From Acanthaster planci (Eukaryota > Echinodermata > Asteroidea > Valvatida > Acanthasteridae), in assembly GCF_001949145.1 (NCBI RefSeq), contig NW_019091488.1:675740-739739 (forward strand): a stretch of DNA of 64,000 bases, written 5' to 3'. Of the stretch, positions 51,801 to 64,000 are shown in pieces (within the stretch, counting starts at the first letter, position 1; the number at the start of each line of letters is the position of its first letter). The notes under the pieces were generated by a model. The model worked only from the letters and a program-made list of their open reading frames with translations, was not told the DNA's origin and did no database searches. The translations under genes and the position numbers were made by a program.

Positions 51801-51949
51801 GAACTAAATTTCAAGTAGGTAACAAGTTTGAATGGAAGGAAAGGTGGATATAAAATATAATTATAGACTTACAATTTCTTCCCTCCGAGTGCTGTCTTGA
51901 GAGCTACAGTTGGTGCTGATCTCCTCCGATTGGCGAGCGCCTTAAACCT
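36814..51949 (-). CDS. ARHGAP20: ARHGAP20-like Rho GTPase-activating protein (PH, RA, RhoGAP)
   Basis: Predicted GTPase-activating protein for Rho-family GTPases with a Ras/Rap-binding domain. Shared exons: 46158-45979, 45572-45378, 42277-42042, 41546-41352, 41206-41068, 40778-40446, 39958-39787, 39264-36814. They are preceded by either 46605-46568 or 51949-51873, and all phases fit. The short form is 1312 residues (human about 1190). Domain order: PH (RYVFLFNDVLIVAKP, VKHRIRVSELWLATC, ending SSPEEKELWWQALQK); RA (TVNLKVLNRES to QPEDYGLWVQSGK, then YPLIGHEIPYAIKMSHL); RhoGAP (QLFGIPLPVLCQD, arginine finger in GIFRKSAN, LLKDFLRNVPNGVM, CNLLRHLMCIMYHI, NQAVCCSPSMLWAP). The last exon of 816 codons is a low-complexity Ser/Pro/Arg-rich tail ending FTEESYV, which fits a class I PDZ-binding end. 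The order and sequences follow vertebrate ARHGAP20; the tail is not alignable by eye. Confidence 0.92.
46568..46605 (-). CDS. ARHGAP20: Alternative first coding exon, short ARHGAP20 isoform
   Basis: ATG followed by STSESPDNGSAG and a strong donor (GCAGG/GTAAGT). An in-frame TAA lies seven codons upstream of the ATG, so this is a true translation start. It ends in phase 2 and joins the exon at 46158 to read GSAGPSGSPSPGD. It implies a promoter between about 46610 and 51870. Its lack of the RRRSAP motif makes it a distinct N-terminus. Confidence 0.7.
51873..51949 (-). CDS. ARHGAP20: Upstream coding exon, long ARHGAP20 isoform
   Basis: Bounded by a good acceptor (tcgctgcag) and donor (AAATT/GTAAGT), it encodes RFKALANRRRSAPTVALKTA and onward. 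This resembles the human ARHGAP20 N-terminal MKTLAERRRSAPSLILDKAL, so it belongs to the same gene. It ends in phase 2, exactly like the 46605-46568 exon, so either can precede the exon at 46158. The RRRSAP segment is basic and looks like a phosphorylation or 14-3-3-type site. An ATG exon further upstream is required and was not found. Confidence 0.75.
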
Positions 51950-54900
51950 CTGCAGCGAACACACAAAGACAGAAAATTGAATGTGTCTTGCTGAGTGCAT
52001 GCACCCTGCGACTCTGAAAAAGTACTCTACAAAGGCATTTGACCCACATTTTGGTGGAGTAAAACGTACAACATAACTACGGGTAGAACCCAGGTACATG
52101 TACTCATACGTACATGTACATACCGGTACATTTACATGCACACACACTTGAGAACCTTTGACTGCTTCAATATGCTGTATTCTCAGAAATGGGCGGCTGC
52201 CCGAATTACCCCAACAGATAGAGGATCTAGTACTTCAAGTATGTGAACGTAAATGAGAACTGCACATATCAAGACACATATTTCGTCTCTTGATTTTCTG
52301 GACCTCTTGACTTGATTCACTCAGAGACATTGGGTCTACGGAGTGTTCTCCTAGGCAATTCTTTACTAGTCGTCTATAAGTACGGTATTCTTGAGTGGCT
52401 CTTGATTTCAAATTGGATTGTTATGACTGCTGCATTCAAGCACTTCAAGTCTCCTCATCTGTATTTCCATACAGGGTGAAGCCAAGACTACCACTATGAA
52501 TGAGTGACAAGAGAAGAAAGTCTTGCCAAGTCCAAGCAGATGCGTTTGCACAGTTCAGCATGCCGAGGATGGGTTGCACAGAAGAGTCCAATTCTCTTTA
52601 AAGCAGTTGAAGAAAATGTACTGCGGCAGCAATATCAACCAGTCAACTCTGGGATACGGAGGCCCTTTACATTGTAAACCCGGTCATACCAACAACGAAG
52701 GCAAAGATAAATGGAGAGACGACACCACACGCTAGCCCAGTACTTCATTCTTGACACTTACATGTACTGACCATTACGCTTCAAATCAAAATTAATCCTG
52801 AAACCAACTATTTTTATTAAACTGTCTGGCAGAGTGAATTTGGAACCTTTTCCTGTGCACACTGAGTCCTTCCCGAGGTCATAAAAGATTTCAGCGCTAT
52901 GCTTTTGCTGATCAGCTAACCTATCCCTTGCTGTCTGTATAAACAGTGATAACTCTGTTTATGGATGTCTGTCTCTTCAAGCCTCTGGCTGGAATTTTGC
53001 TTGGCAGATGTCTGTGGGGGTTTCAAACCAAACTGGACAAAGCAGGACAGGTTGTCGGACTGTTGGCGCTGAGGACCATCAGTGCATTCCAGATATACAT
53101 GTACATGTACATGAAGTGGATTTATGATTACGGGGAGTTAACCATGGAGACACCATCTTTGAGGGACAGTCTTCTTCCAGGAACACTCTTCTGAGGCGCC
53201 ATACGGTTTGGCCTCTACTGTTTAAATTTCCTCATGAAAGAAAGGGCAAAATATACATGCACATCCTCAACAGTGTTGTACCGATCGAATCCACTTCTAC
53301 CACCAACCCAAAATGCTCCTCTGCCATGAATGCTCGAAATGTTGCCCTGTGGTCCCGCCTTTACCTGCATGAGTCTGCAGAAACTATACTGATACATCCA
53401 GGTAAAACTCTGATCCTATATGGACAATGGGCGGTAAAGTGGTACACTTTTTGAAACTCCTACTTGCGTCTGATGACCCTTTAGTGGAATGTTAGGGAAT
53501 GAAAAAAGAAAGAAAGGAAGCAGAAAAATCTTTTGAAACAAACAGTTCAAGAGGCCTCCTCCTCCGGCCCAGCTAGAGTCACCCTTTGCCACCCTGCTGC
53601 TGATATAGTAGATGGTAGAATGGAAGGTCTTAAGAGAATACAATTGTAGGTTGGGGTTCCTTTTTTTCGGTGCTGAACTGGGACTGGAATAACGCCTACT
53701 CTCTGTCCTGTGACTGGAAATCAGAAAGGGCTGAGGAATTTGGAGTATCCTGTCTTTTACAATCCATTGGTAGGATGACCCTGAGTCTACTGGTACATAC
53801 CACAACTTATTTTAAACCTTTTTTTCCTCCATTTGGTCAAAAGACAGGCTATAGTTCACACAACTCTGCCTGTATCTTATGAATGGAGTACAGGCTTGGA
53901 GGTTTGAGGTAAAAGCAACTTTTGAGCATCTTAAGTCACGTTATGAGAGGTGTGACTCCCTTTTTCTCTCCAATGAGATGTGAAATGGTGGGATAAACTT
54001 TTTACCTGGTCATCTTTAACTTAGGTTACTTTTTTTAACTAAATGAAATCGAAGCTGATGCCTATTTAGAGAGAAACAATGCTAACAACAAATGCTGGTC
54101 ATCATTTGTTTCAATCATGCAAACAGCTAGCTGTTCTGCAGAGGAATGCATTTTTATAGGGAGGGTTGCAAGGTTATCATGTTGCATGTACAACTAATAC
54201 ACTTGTCAAATTATATTGTGCATTGTGAAACGACAGAATGAAGGCAAGTACATGTATAAACTCAATACTGAAATTCAGACAAACCTAGCCTGACAACCAC
54301 CAGGAGCAGTGCCAAGCTGAGGGTCAGAGGTCAATCAAAGGCAGAGAGGGATATATCTTCTGGTGGTGTCAACAGGGCATCTTCGCACCTGCGAAGCATT
54401 GGCAGGAAAGAAGGGGTTTGTGGAGTTTACGTGACAGATATTTATGATTCCTTCATGAACAGTTCTAGCACTAGATGACTAATACACTACTTGGATTGTC
54501 TGCAAGGACATACATGTAAACGTGCCAGGCCCCCCCCAAAAAATGTTCGGTGACTTTTTGAACGATACCCTGTTGAAGATATTGGATCTTGGCAACTACT
54601 TCAGTGTGGAGTTGGGCTTCAAAAAGAAATTGGAAAGGAATTTTTCTCGACATTTTCCACCATTAGTAGAACACATGAGTGGTAGGATACCATTGGGGAC
54701 ACATGTACATGTAGGTTGTACTGGAAAGTCTTTCTTTAAAAATAAAGACTCTCTGTTGAGGAAGTTCAACAGTAGAGAGAATAAACAATATATGACTGAA
54801 ACAGATATAGATACATGTACATAGGACAGTTTTCTTTTCAAGGAGGCTTGTTGGAAGCACATACATACATGTATGTACATGTAACTTGCTTGCACCTCAG

Positions 54901-57900
54901 CAAAGACATCTAGACATCTAGATAAGTTGAGAGCAGTGGCCTTTTTGTCATGGTAAATATGATGCTAACTGAAAAGTGACGACATCCAACTCCTAGCTAA
55001 GCTTCAGCTCAACTTTCTTTCTCAAACTTCTTATGTGTTTGATCTTAATCTGCTCTTCCACTCCACTGATGGACTGCATTTCCGCACAACTTCCAGTAAC
55101 TTGTTCCTATGACTTAAACGCTTACACATATTGCAAAGGATACAATCCCTCCCAATAAAAAGAAAAGGAAAGGAAAATGACCACTGTAAAAACATGGCTC
55201 TCCACCAATCCCTTTTAACACCCTTTCAATGTCATTCTCCTGTGGTAATCTTGCCTTAACACCATTTTTCTTGGCCAGGAGAATGGATCAGAAGACCCTG
55301 CCAGCCAAGGCTACTGGTGGAGCGCCCAATCCCTTTGTTTTCTCCTCCCTTGAGTGATGTGCCGACTGCAGGGATTTTAATCTTCCATCCCCTCGGGGAT
55401 GTGTGTTAAATCCGCCATCAAGTAGGCACAAGGGGTGCTTTCTCTTTGTGGAAATGTTGCAAGAGATGGAGACAGCATTGGGGGAGATTGAAAAGAAAGA
55501 AAATCAACCAAACAAATGGGCTAAGCCCCTGAAGAGAACAGCCAGACATTTCCCTTTTTGAGTCAAAACCACAGAGCTGCCCACACCAAATAACGGGCTT
55601 ACTATTGATGAGTAAAGAGTTGACAATTTCCTTTATTCCATCCTATGAATGAACAGTCTTGATTTCAGTTTGGTGGATGTGGATGAATGGAAGAGACACA
55701 CAACCCAAGCACTGGTGCACTTTCAACACAGCTCATAATGAGCCCCGACAAACGTAAAACCAAATTCTTGAAAGAAAAATTGCTGTTCACCTTGAAAGTA
55801 TCAATAAAAAAAATGTTCAAAGTACTATAACATGCACAAAACATTGACAATTGTTTATTAGCAGAAGTACTGTAACTGGGGGTGATCTGCAGTAAAATGC
55901 TGCTAAGCCAATCTCTATACAAATACTCTACTACACTTAAATCAAAATAACCAGAGAAGTAGTCAGGCGTATTCGGTACACAGTGTACCATGCCTGTTGC
56001 CCACCAGTAATTCCCTTTTGAGCTGCATTAAGGTCTAAGCTCAGAGCAGTTCTGCTTAAACAGCAGCTCGGCTGCAAGAACAGTATGTACATGTACATCC
56101 AAGTTGGCACTAGGGTAACACTTTAAGCATATTGTTTCCCTTTTGAAGTTACATGTAAGCAACTTTTCTTTTTAAGGTCATGTCGAGGTCAACCTGGGAC
56201 TTTACATATAGTCTGAACTGGCCAGGGACTGGCCTGCCTCTCAATGAAATCCAGCATGCCAGTCTAGCCCACAAACCCACCAGGGAGACCTGTTGCTAAT
56301 TGGTGGGTAACAGCTGCCAGGGTTCCCTCATAAAACCATGGGGAGAGAGATCTGTCAACACAGACAAACTATGCTGACATAACATCAGCAGCAGAGCCCC
56401 TTTTGAATTTGATGTACATGTACAGTACTTGGACTATATACTGTATAGTGCATGTACAGTGTACATGTATGCATCTATACTGTATTAACTTTCTGAAAAC
56501 TGAGGCCACTGGCATATTGTAGGAGTTTCTGTTGAGTAGAAGTGGGGGAGGGAGGGAGGGTAATATTAGCACAAATCCAAATTTCAACCAGAAGAAAAAT
56601 GTGGGGATGTTTTAAAAACCAACATGCCTGAATCTATAGCTCTAACTTGCCAGATAAAAGTCAGAAAAAACAAGAATAACTGAAAACAAACCAAGATTTA
56701 ATAATGAAACAAGTTTCAATTAATAGAGCAAACTGCTGATCATGCTTTGAATTGTCTGATATGTAGGAAACATGACATTGCCTACATAGTACCTGTACCG
56801 GAAACTGTGCTGCAATGACAAAGTCTTACCACTCAAAAAAAGTTTCTTCAATTTCTGCGCAGCTGAATGGAAATTGCCTGTACACAGTCATTCAAAAACT
56901 ACACGTACCTATACTGTATCTTGTCAATAGCCACCAGAAAGCTGCACTTTTAATTCAAAGAAGCTTCATATACAACATGCTCCATAATGCCGCCGCTTTA
57001 TTTCCTGGCTCCCTCATTTAAGTAGAAATTCCCAACAACAATGGACAACCTCTGCGAGATGTTTAAACTTTCCATAGTCAACCAGCAGTGCAGCACTACT
57101 CCTACATTGTAGATGATATCATAATACTGCAGGATCAGACCAATAAACGAGGCACAGCACATCAATCATCCACTGGTGACATCTGTGGGGAGCACCAGTC
57201 TCTCCTGATCCTACAGTGGGGTAAGAGGAGTTTGCACAAAGTCTGGGCTTCAGACGACTGACACCAGGAAAATCAAATGATGATCCTACTAACATGCTTA
57301 AAGTCTTCGTAAAGTGTCTAGCTAGCTGTCTTTTCTCCTTTGAAGGATGTAGTGCTTTGATTTCCCAGCTAAAGTCACTTCCTTTAGTTTTGCCATAGAG
57401 GTGGAAAGAAAAAGCATCATTTTAATGAAAATCAGTACAGTTCAAAAAAGAAAGCACATGCATTATTCAAACAAATAACCACTGTGACTGCTTCCTGATA
57501 CCATGATTGTAGAAAATACATTTATTACTTTGCATAGTGTACTGCATGCACATGTAATTCACTTTACAAGTACATGTATAATGCATGACATAATGCAAAT
57601 GGTCATCAATCATCAAACGAACAAATGGTTTATTACAATGTCACAATTAACTTGTGAGCAAAAGAAACTTGCTTCTGTACCAGTTGGAAGTTACAGATAC
57701 CAGTAGGCATATACTGTACATGGATGGGAAAACCTAAACTTTTTCTCTGGGGTGCTTTTCTGTGAGTGTTTGGACTATCAACTCTCCAAGGTGAAAGGCC
57801 AATTGTATACAGGAGCCTAGAAAAATATACAGCTTATCCAATTACTGTACACACATCAACATGATACCATCCAGTTGTATGATAACCTACATGTACATGT

Positions 57901-60900
57901 ACCTAGCACTGGGATTTCCTTATCGCAAAGGCTGTACAGGAAGGATCAGTGAGAAACACATGTAGTCAACGACCTCCACAGTCAGAAAGAAAATGAAAGG
58001 CACGACACTACAGACATGAACTTACTTTATCCCATCATTAAAACTGCCTGTCATCTAGGGCAGCAGCTCACATAATGAGTGGATGTGCATGTGCATATAC
58101 TTTAAACAGTGACGAAGGAATTGCACAACCACATCTTAACATACTACATTTGTTCTTAAGCTGTCCAATGTACATGTACAGTCCTAATACATAACGCTTG
58201 CATTCTTGGCATTGTGGAGGGCTTATGGGCTTTGGTAACCTTCTTTGATGTAGATGATCATCAGACTATTCTATTCATCCTGCTCTTATTGTTACACATT
58301 TTACGCAGTTTTACTTCCTCACAACTTTTCTCTACCAGTAGTACTATAAAAACTATAAATGTGCAATGTGCCATACTGGTATCCGTGCATGTACAGTACA
58401 TACACATGTACATGACCTTGGAATCAGTCAAGAGTTCCAGCCACAAGTAGCTATTCCAATTTTACTGCTACAAGTGTGTTGGAGGTGCACTAAAATCATA
58501 GCCAACATAAAAGTGCGAGGACATTGCGCATCCAGATTTGGTAATTACCGGTACATGCAATGACTAGGCATTCCCAACTCAAAAGTGTTAGTCAAGTACC
58601 AGGGTACCAATCAGTGAGTGGAAGTCAAGAGCGAATGTGAAGATTAAATAATGCAACACTGCATTTTCACTTCTGTACTATGACCTGAATTGGACAGCTT
58701 ATCTCCCAACTTGCTTACTTTCCCAAAATGACCTTGTGGGATGCAGGTGGGCTGGGATGTTTTCTCTAGAAATTGCAGTCTACACATGCCGGTATGTGTT
58801 TATGAACAGTGCCAGTATTTTATCCAAAAAAAAAAAAAGATAAAAATTAACAACCCTTACCTGATGCCCACAGTAACATAAACAAGCAAGCTACAGCAGG
58901 AAGACATATGTCCCCAGTGGGGCTCAATTTAATCTCCCCTCAACAGACAATGCTGGTATGTAATTACAATGGTGATCCTCTACTTCAAAGATACAGGTTG
59001 TTTCTTCAGTTAATATCCTAGTTTATGTTGTTGCCTCCTAGTCTGGGTTGCTTTGTGACCCATTTTGGGGCAACCTTTCCACTGCTTCCATTGTTTATTA
59101 TTCTTGGAATAACGTTTCAGTCAATGCAGAGGAAAATTGGTTCCTTGCATGCTCCCTGCACACTTGCAATTTACGTGCATCATGTTCAGGTCATCTTCAG
59201 TAAACAGAACTCATCTAAGACTAATTCAACACGTCTGAAAAAATTGATAAATGCCCCAGGATAGAACAGGACATGTCATCCTTATGCTTATCCACCAGTG
59301 AAAGGTTCATAAATTTACAATCAGCAAGACATGTGGGCATGTAAACACATTATTATCCAATGTAATATTACCGCTACTTCAAGGAAAATCACTAATGAAA
59401 GTGACTTCTTCAAAGTCGTCTGTCAAAATGACACCTGCTTTACAGGTGGGGCACTGGATTTCATGAAGATGCTTGACACAACAATTTCCTAAGCATGAAT
59501 GAGACACACAGAGTGACAACTAGTTACCATTTACAACACCACACAATGTTGACTGCCTTGCAGAATTCCCCTATACTATAATGCTTGACTATCTATCAAC
59601 CTGGGCCCAGATCAGGGGGGGGGCATCATTCCACACAGGAGGAAAAAAATTCCAAGGGTTCAGTCATAAAAAGTCTCCCTTTTCAATGGAGACAGCCTGG
59701 ACAGGTTAGCTGGCTCAACATGATTTATGAGGGGATTTTATAGCCTGTTCTTTTCAAGCAGATATACACATGTACATGTAACTGTAGTTGTTGGAAGGTC
59801 AGCCCAGCTATTTTTGCACAAAGAGGCAGAAAAAAGTGTCCTGGTAGTCATCTTCATCATTAGCACCCTCTTAATTACAAGTAAAGCCATCCTCTTTAAT
59901 GAGAGCATCTTGCAACTGCCAGTTCATTGGCTAGCAGACTGACTGATGAGTTAGTTATGTACTTAACATGCCTTCTACAGCTCTAACATTTGATTGTCAC
60001 AATGATTGGGTCTGTTGGGGATGCTTCACCCAAATCTGATTGAGCTACATGTATTTGGATACAGTTGATAAATTTAATAACAGTTAAGCGTACTCAATTT
60101 TCATAATTGCTCACATACTGGTACCAGATGTGGATTGCCATGAATCAAACAAGAATACTCTTCAATTCAAACGATGGTTTTGATGCTCAATAACTGATAG
60201 ACACACTTCCCAGTGGCAACGCCTCAACATAATTGAAAAAAAAAATTCTCCAAACTTGCACACCACATTCCGAACATATCATATCCAAATCAAACAGGTC
60301 AAATTACACGCACACAGTGATTGGCGACACAAAAGGCCTGCACGAGCCCACCTTGTTTGTTTGACTTACTGGACTCCAGTCCCAAGTTTTTTATCTGCCA
60401 GTTCTTTTTTGGTTAATCGGTATCAAATTACAGTATTTGAGTGAATGACGAACCTCAAGTGCTGTTTACTTTGACACAACCGGTCTGTCGAGGAGTAAAT
60501 TCTACATTCACCCTGGGATCGTGTCGCTCGGCAAACTTGTTGGGGGCAATATTCTGCAATTGTTATCACCCTTTGATGCTCTTTTGAATTGATAAGGTCT
60601 CAAAAACTTGGAAGGGGGGGGGTGAGGCATGGCAACGTGGTTAAAAGCATGTCATCTGATATGTGTACATCAGTTTGATCCCTTTTATCCAAACAGGAAG
60701 AAGGACAGAATGCAGGTGTGGCACACCATTGGTGTAATGTTCTGGCAAGCTATATGTAAGAGCTGCAATGCTTAATTAACAGGACAAGTTGCTTAATAAA
60801 TCCTCTGGAATATTTCAATAATGCCAAAACATATACTGATCTTGCCATCCAAGATAAGAGGTGGTAAATGGCTAGACCAAGAAAATTAGCTGTGTGAGGA

Positions 60901-63604
60901 TTTGACTAAGCCTGTGAGCTCCAGTTTATGAAACATTTGTTGGAATATGAACTATTTTTACTTGAGTGAAGGTCAACCTTTCGTAGTGCACAAGAGTTTC
61001 ACACACTTTTGAATAAAACAGATTTGTGATAAGAAGTGCAGAATCAGAATTTTGAACTTGAGTGTGAAGGGCCACTAAGGTGCATGCTTTCTACAGACCT
61101 GATTTTTCAAGGATGTCGGCTTTATATAGCAGTAATGTATGGTACCTTCCCTGACACACAGAGACAAATTCTTATTTTTCATAAGAATTTGTCATAAGGG
61201 CATGACACATTAACTGATGTGATCAGTATACTCCATGGCGCAACACAAGTAATTTAATATAGGGGCAGCAAAGGGTCAGCGATATCATTCTGGAATTATT
61301 CACTTCAAGTACTGACAACCAGATACCAGAATGTAACCCATGTCTGACGCTATTTAAATCCCAGTCTTTTTAAAATCACAGTAGGAATAATGAATCACTG
61401 TAACGAACTGCCTTAAGTCAAATACACACCTTGTACTACAGTCACCTGCTCACTTCCATACTACGGAACTTACAGGCAAATGTGAGGAAATTTCAATATC
61501 TCAAACTAAACGTGAATGTACAAATAACTTGGCACATTTCCCTGACCATCAACACCTCTGGACAAAAGCACCAACTTATGCAGCACACTCTTTATGGTTG
61601 TATCCATCCACCAAACTGCTCGCAAGGTTACACACAGAGCATTGACTCACTCCAAGCTCGGTAACATAACAGTTTAGACAAAACCCCAGAGCAAAACAGT
61701 CAATATTATCGCTAGAGGAGGCTGCGTGCCTTCTTGACTTTTGAGTGGAGTGGGGAAAAAATCAATATGGGCGAACATGCCCAGAAACAATGGCAGAGAC
61801 TGAAGGACTGGGAGGGAATCGATAGTGACTAACTGGGGGGTGCTTAGGGCTAATCGAAGGTATCCTTTGAGTTGTGCATGCCGCAACAAATGGCAGAACC
61901 AGTACTCAAGATAGTCTAAATGCTCTTGTTTAATCAATGGTTTGAAGTTTTACATGTGGGTCTCCCTTCTGCGAGGTGATGATGTGATTGCACTGCTGAA
62001 TGACCAATGCATAGGCCTATCACTTGAGAAAAGAAAATTCCTGAGAAATCAAACTCATCACAAGCAACATATTTTGCAGGGTTAAAAAGTCTTCAAAAGT
62101 ACTTTTAATGGTAAATTACATGTACTAGTAACTAAATATTGATCCATATGCACTCTTCAACAATTCAAAGTACAGTAGCAAGATCACTATGTCTCTGGAA
62201 AAACAAGAATACTTTTGAATATTAAATATGACCCTTGTTTGCACTTTTTTTGGATTTTATAGAAATTCCAGAAGAAAATACTGCCCATGATGAACCACAA
62301 ATCTGGCATGTAAGATTTAAATGGATCAGGAAACCATACTGACCACGTCCTTTGACAGGTTACAATTTTTTTCAGAAACTGCCTCGAGGGCCCTTCACAA
62401 ATGGAGACAAAGATGAATGCTCAGCGTAGCAAACTTTGCACAAGTCAACTGTATAGAGCACAAGTGATGTCATGGTTGGTTACTTTCATTGAGTGCCATT
62501 TTTGAGTTTGCTGAAAAATTTGGAATGGGCGGAGCTTGGACGGGCAAAAGAGGACAATAGCTGGAGTTAAACTGGTGGCAAATTTCTGACGAATCAAATA
62601 CTGTTGAGAACTGATACAACTGTCAGGACTGTTGGATGTAAATTTCTATTCCTAAGTTGAAGGTCACAATTCTTACATACAAATATTCTGCATTAGTGGA
62701 TGAGACACAAATGAAACTGAAATGGAAAAATGCCAAATACTGTACAGGCTCCGATACCTACATCTGTTTGTGGTTTGCAATGCACTGAAAAATTTAATGA
62801 CTTAATGGGAAAACTAAGGCAGGCTTGCAAAGAAAAATAAAAAACGGGCAGGAAATAATGTGAGAAAAAACTGCAGAAATTAGAATGCTATAAAGAATAC
62901 AGGTAAGGGTCAAGGCGAGTACAGGTAAAAACGTTAAAAATTAGGATTTTGTGTATTTATCAGTAAACAGTTGACATTTCATCCACAAATGTCATTTATT
63001 TTGAAGCATGCATAATTCATGGCCATTAAGACATCATTAATGCAGAGTGGAGTTTGGAATTGCATGCAGGAGGAGTTCAAGTGGAAAGTAATGAGCATAC
63101 CACCTGTAGAGTATCACATGATCCCACGAAAGAGGCTCAACCATACAATTCTCTTTCAACTTTCTGAGTACAGGGAAATCTATTGAGTTGTTTAAACTAA
63201 ATAGCCCCATTCCAAAGGGAAACATGAGAAACACACTGTACAGCTGTGAAAAAGAAAAAGAAAAAAGATAAAGGCGCCTTTCCATATGTATTTCAGCACT
63301 TGTGCCAAGCATTGCGTGTATGTCAAAATCACTCTTGGAGCGATTTTAACGGCCAAAGGCAACACATACGTCTGTTATATTAATGGAGTCGATTTTTGTG
63401 TCCTTGAAAGAGAAACGCATGAATGCAACCTCTACGCAATGCACCCCCAAAAACATACATGAGGTGCCTTAAAAAAAACAAAATGAGGAAATTGCACATT
63501 TTTTAGCTCGGAGTTGGACAGGTAAAACCTGAGAATTCTTTCTGACATGACATTACATTTGAAACGGTCATTCACAAACTCACAAAATAGTGCCATACAG
63601 TATT
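51950..63604. other. Large 5' intron or intergenic region, no exon found
   Basis: If the long ARHGAP20 isoform is real, at least part of this is its first intron. The stretch is AT-rich, with many TACATGTA palindromes (for example 53098, 54703, 57893, 59768) and A/G runs. It also has a weak tRNA-like segment near 60640-60700. No open frame shows a domain or convincing splice pairing on either strand. Confidence 0.4.
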
Positions 63605-64000
63605 TGCAAACAGTATTTGCAGACATGGATGGTACTGGTATAGCAATGACAAGAGTTGCATGTATTACATATATCAGTAGATTTGAGTCTGAATGTCAAT
63701 CCTTAAAGCAATCATAATTATTTTACAGAGAATGCCCCAAGAAAACATCAATGTGCCAGCTTAGATTTACAATTTCTAGAGTAAATTTGAAAAAGAAAGA
63801 ACATAGTGACATACATGTACAGTTTTTGCAAACATGGATGGTACCGGTAGGCTACAGCAATGACAAGAGTTAGTAGATGTAGTTTTGAATCTGAATGTCA
63901 ATCCTTAAAGCAATCATAATTATTTTACAGAGGACGCCCAAAGAAAACATCAATGTGCCAGGACAGATAATTTACAACTTTCTAGAGTAAATTTGAAAAA
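63605..64000 (+). repeat. Direct tandem duplication, about 207 bp
   Basis: The block from the first acatggatggtac (about 63623) to gtaaatttgaaaaa (63781 on) is repeated from about 63832 to the window end with minor changes. Examples are gagaatgccccaag against gaggacgcccaaag, and a loss of about 20 bases after gacaagagtt. The offset is 209 bases at the front and 206 at the back. The second copy runs off the right edge, so more copies may follow. Confidence 0.85.

Noticed and set aside
60638-60700. Possible tRNA-like segment (tggcaacgtggttaaaagc ... cagtttgatccc)
   Set aside because: Box-like words are present but no convincing stems; kept only as a remark.

Overview
The window is nuclear DNA from a metazoan. 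Genes are split by GT-AG introns, intergenic spaces are AT-rich, transposon relics are frequent, and one run of Ns marks an assembly gap. The gene content (ORC3, an HNMT-like methyltransferase, an ARHGAP20-type RhoGAP), an integrase-core protein of a type common in marine invertebrates, and many TACATGTA palindromes suggest a marine invertebrate deuterostome, most likely an echinoderm such as a sea star. That placement is inference. All exon boundaries were worked out by hand from splice signals, reading phase and resemblance to known proteins.

Layout. Positions 1083-8688 (minus strand) hold eleven exons of ORC3; its C-terminal part lies beyond the left edge and its first few codons were not found. 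Its introns contain a 1.3 kb hAT-like element and a tRNA-like relic. Positions 11206-15857 form one apparently complete mobile element. It has terminal inverted repeats and a 6-bp target duplication CACATA, its ends are 19-bp tandem arrays (12 units on the left, 18 on the right), and it carries a five-exon minus-strand gene for an integrase-core protein that is interrupted by the 323-N gap. Positions 17295-20037 (plus) hold a three-exon histamine N-methyltransferase-like gene. Positions 23837-33175 (minus) hold a six-exon gene for an unrecognised single-pass membrane protein. Positions 36814-51949 (minus) hold an ARHGAP20-like RhoGAP with PH, Ras-association and RhoGAP domains, and with two alternative 5' coding exons that join the same downstream exon in the same phase. 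The right 12 kb has no exon I can support and ends in a roughly 207-bp tandem duplication.

How things relate. The four cellular genes (DNA replication licensing, small-molecule methylation, a membrane protein, Rho/Ras signalling) look like unrelated neighbours, with no operon-like logic. The most interesting object is the 4.65 kb integrase-core element. Its ends, target duplication, internal binding-site-like arrays and multi-intron transposase-like gene can all be read directly. A further end fragment of the same family lies at 30596, and an unrelated-looking short repeat accompanies all the copies.
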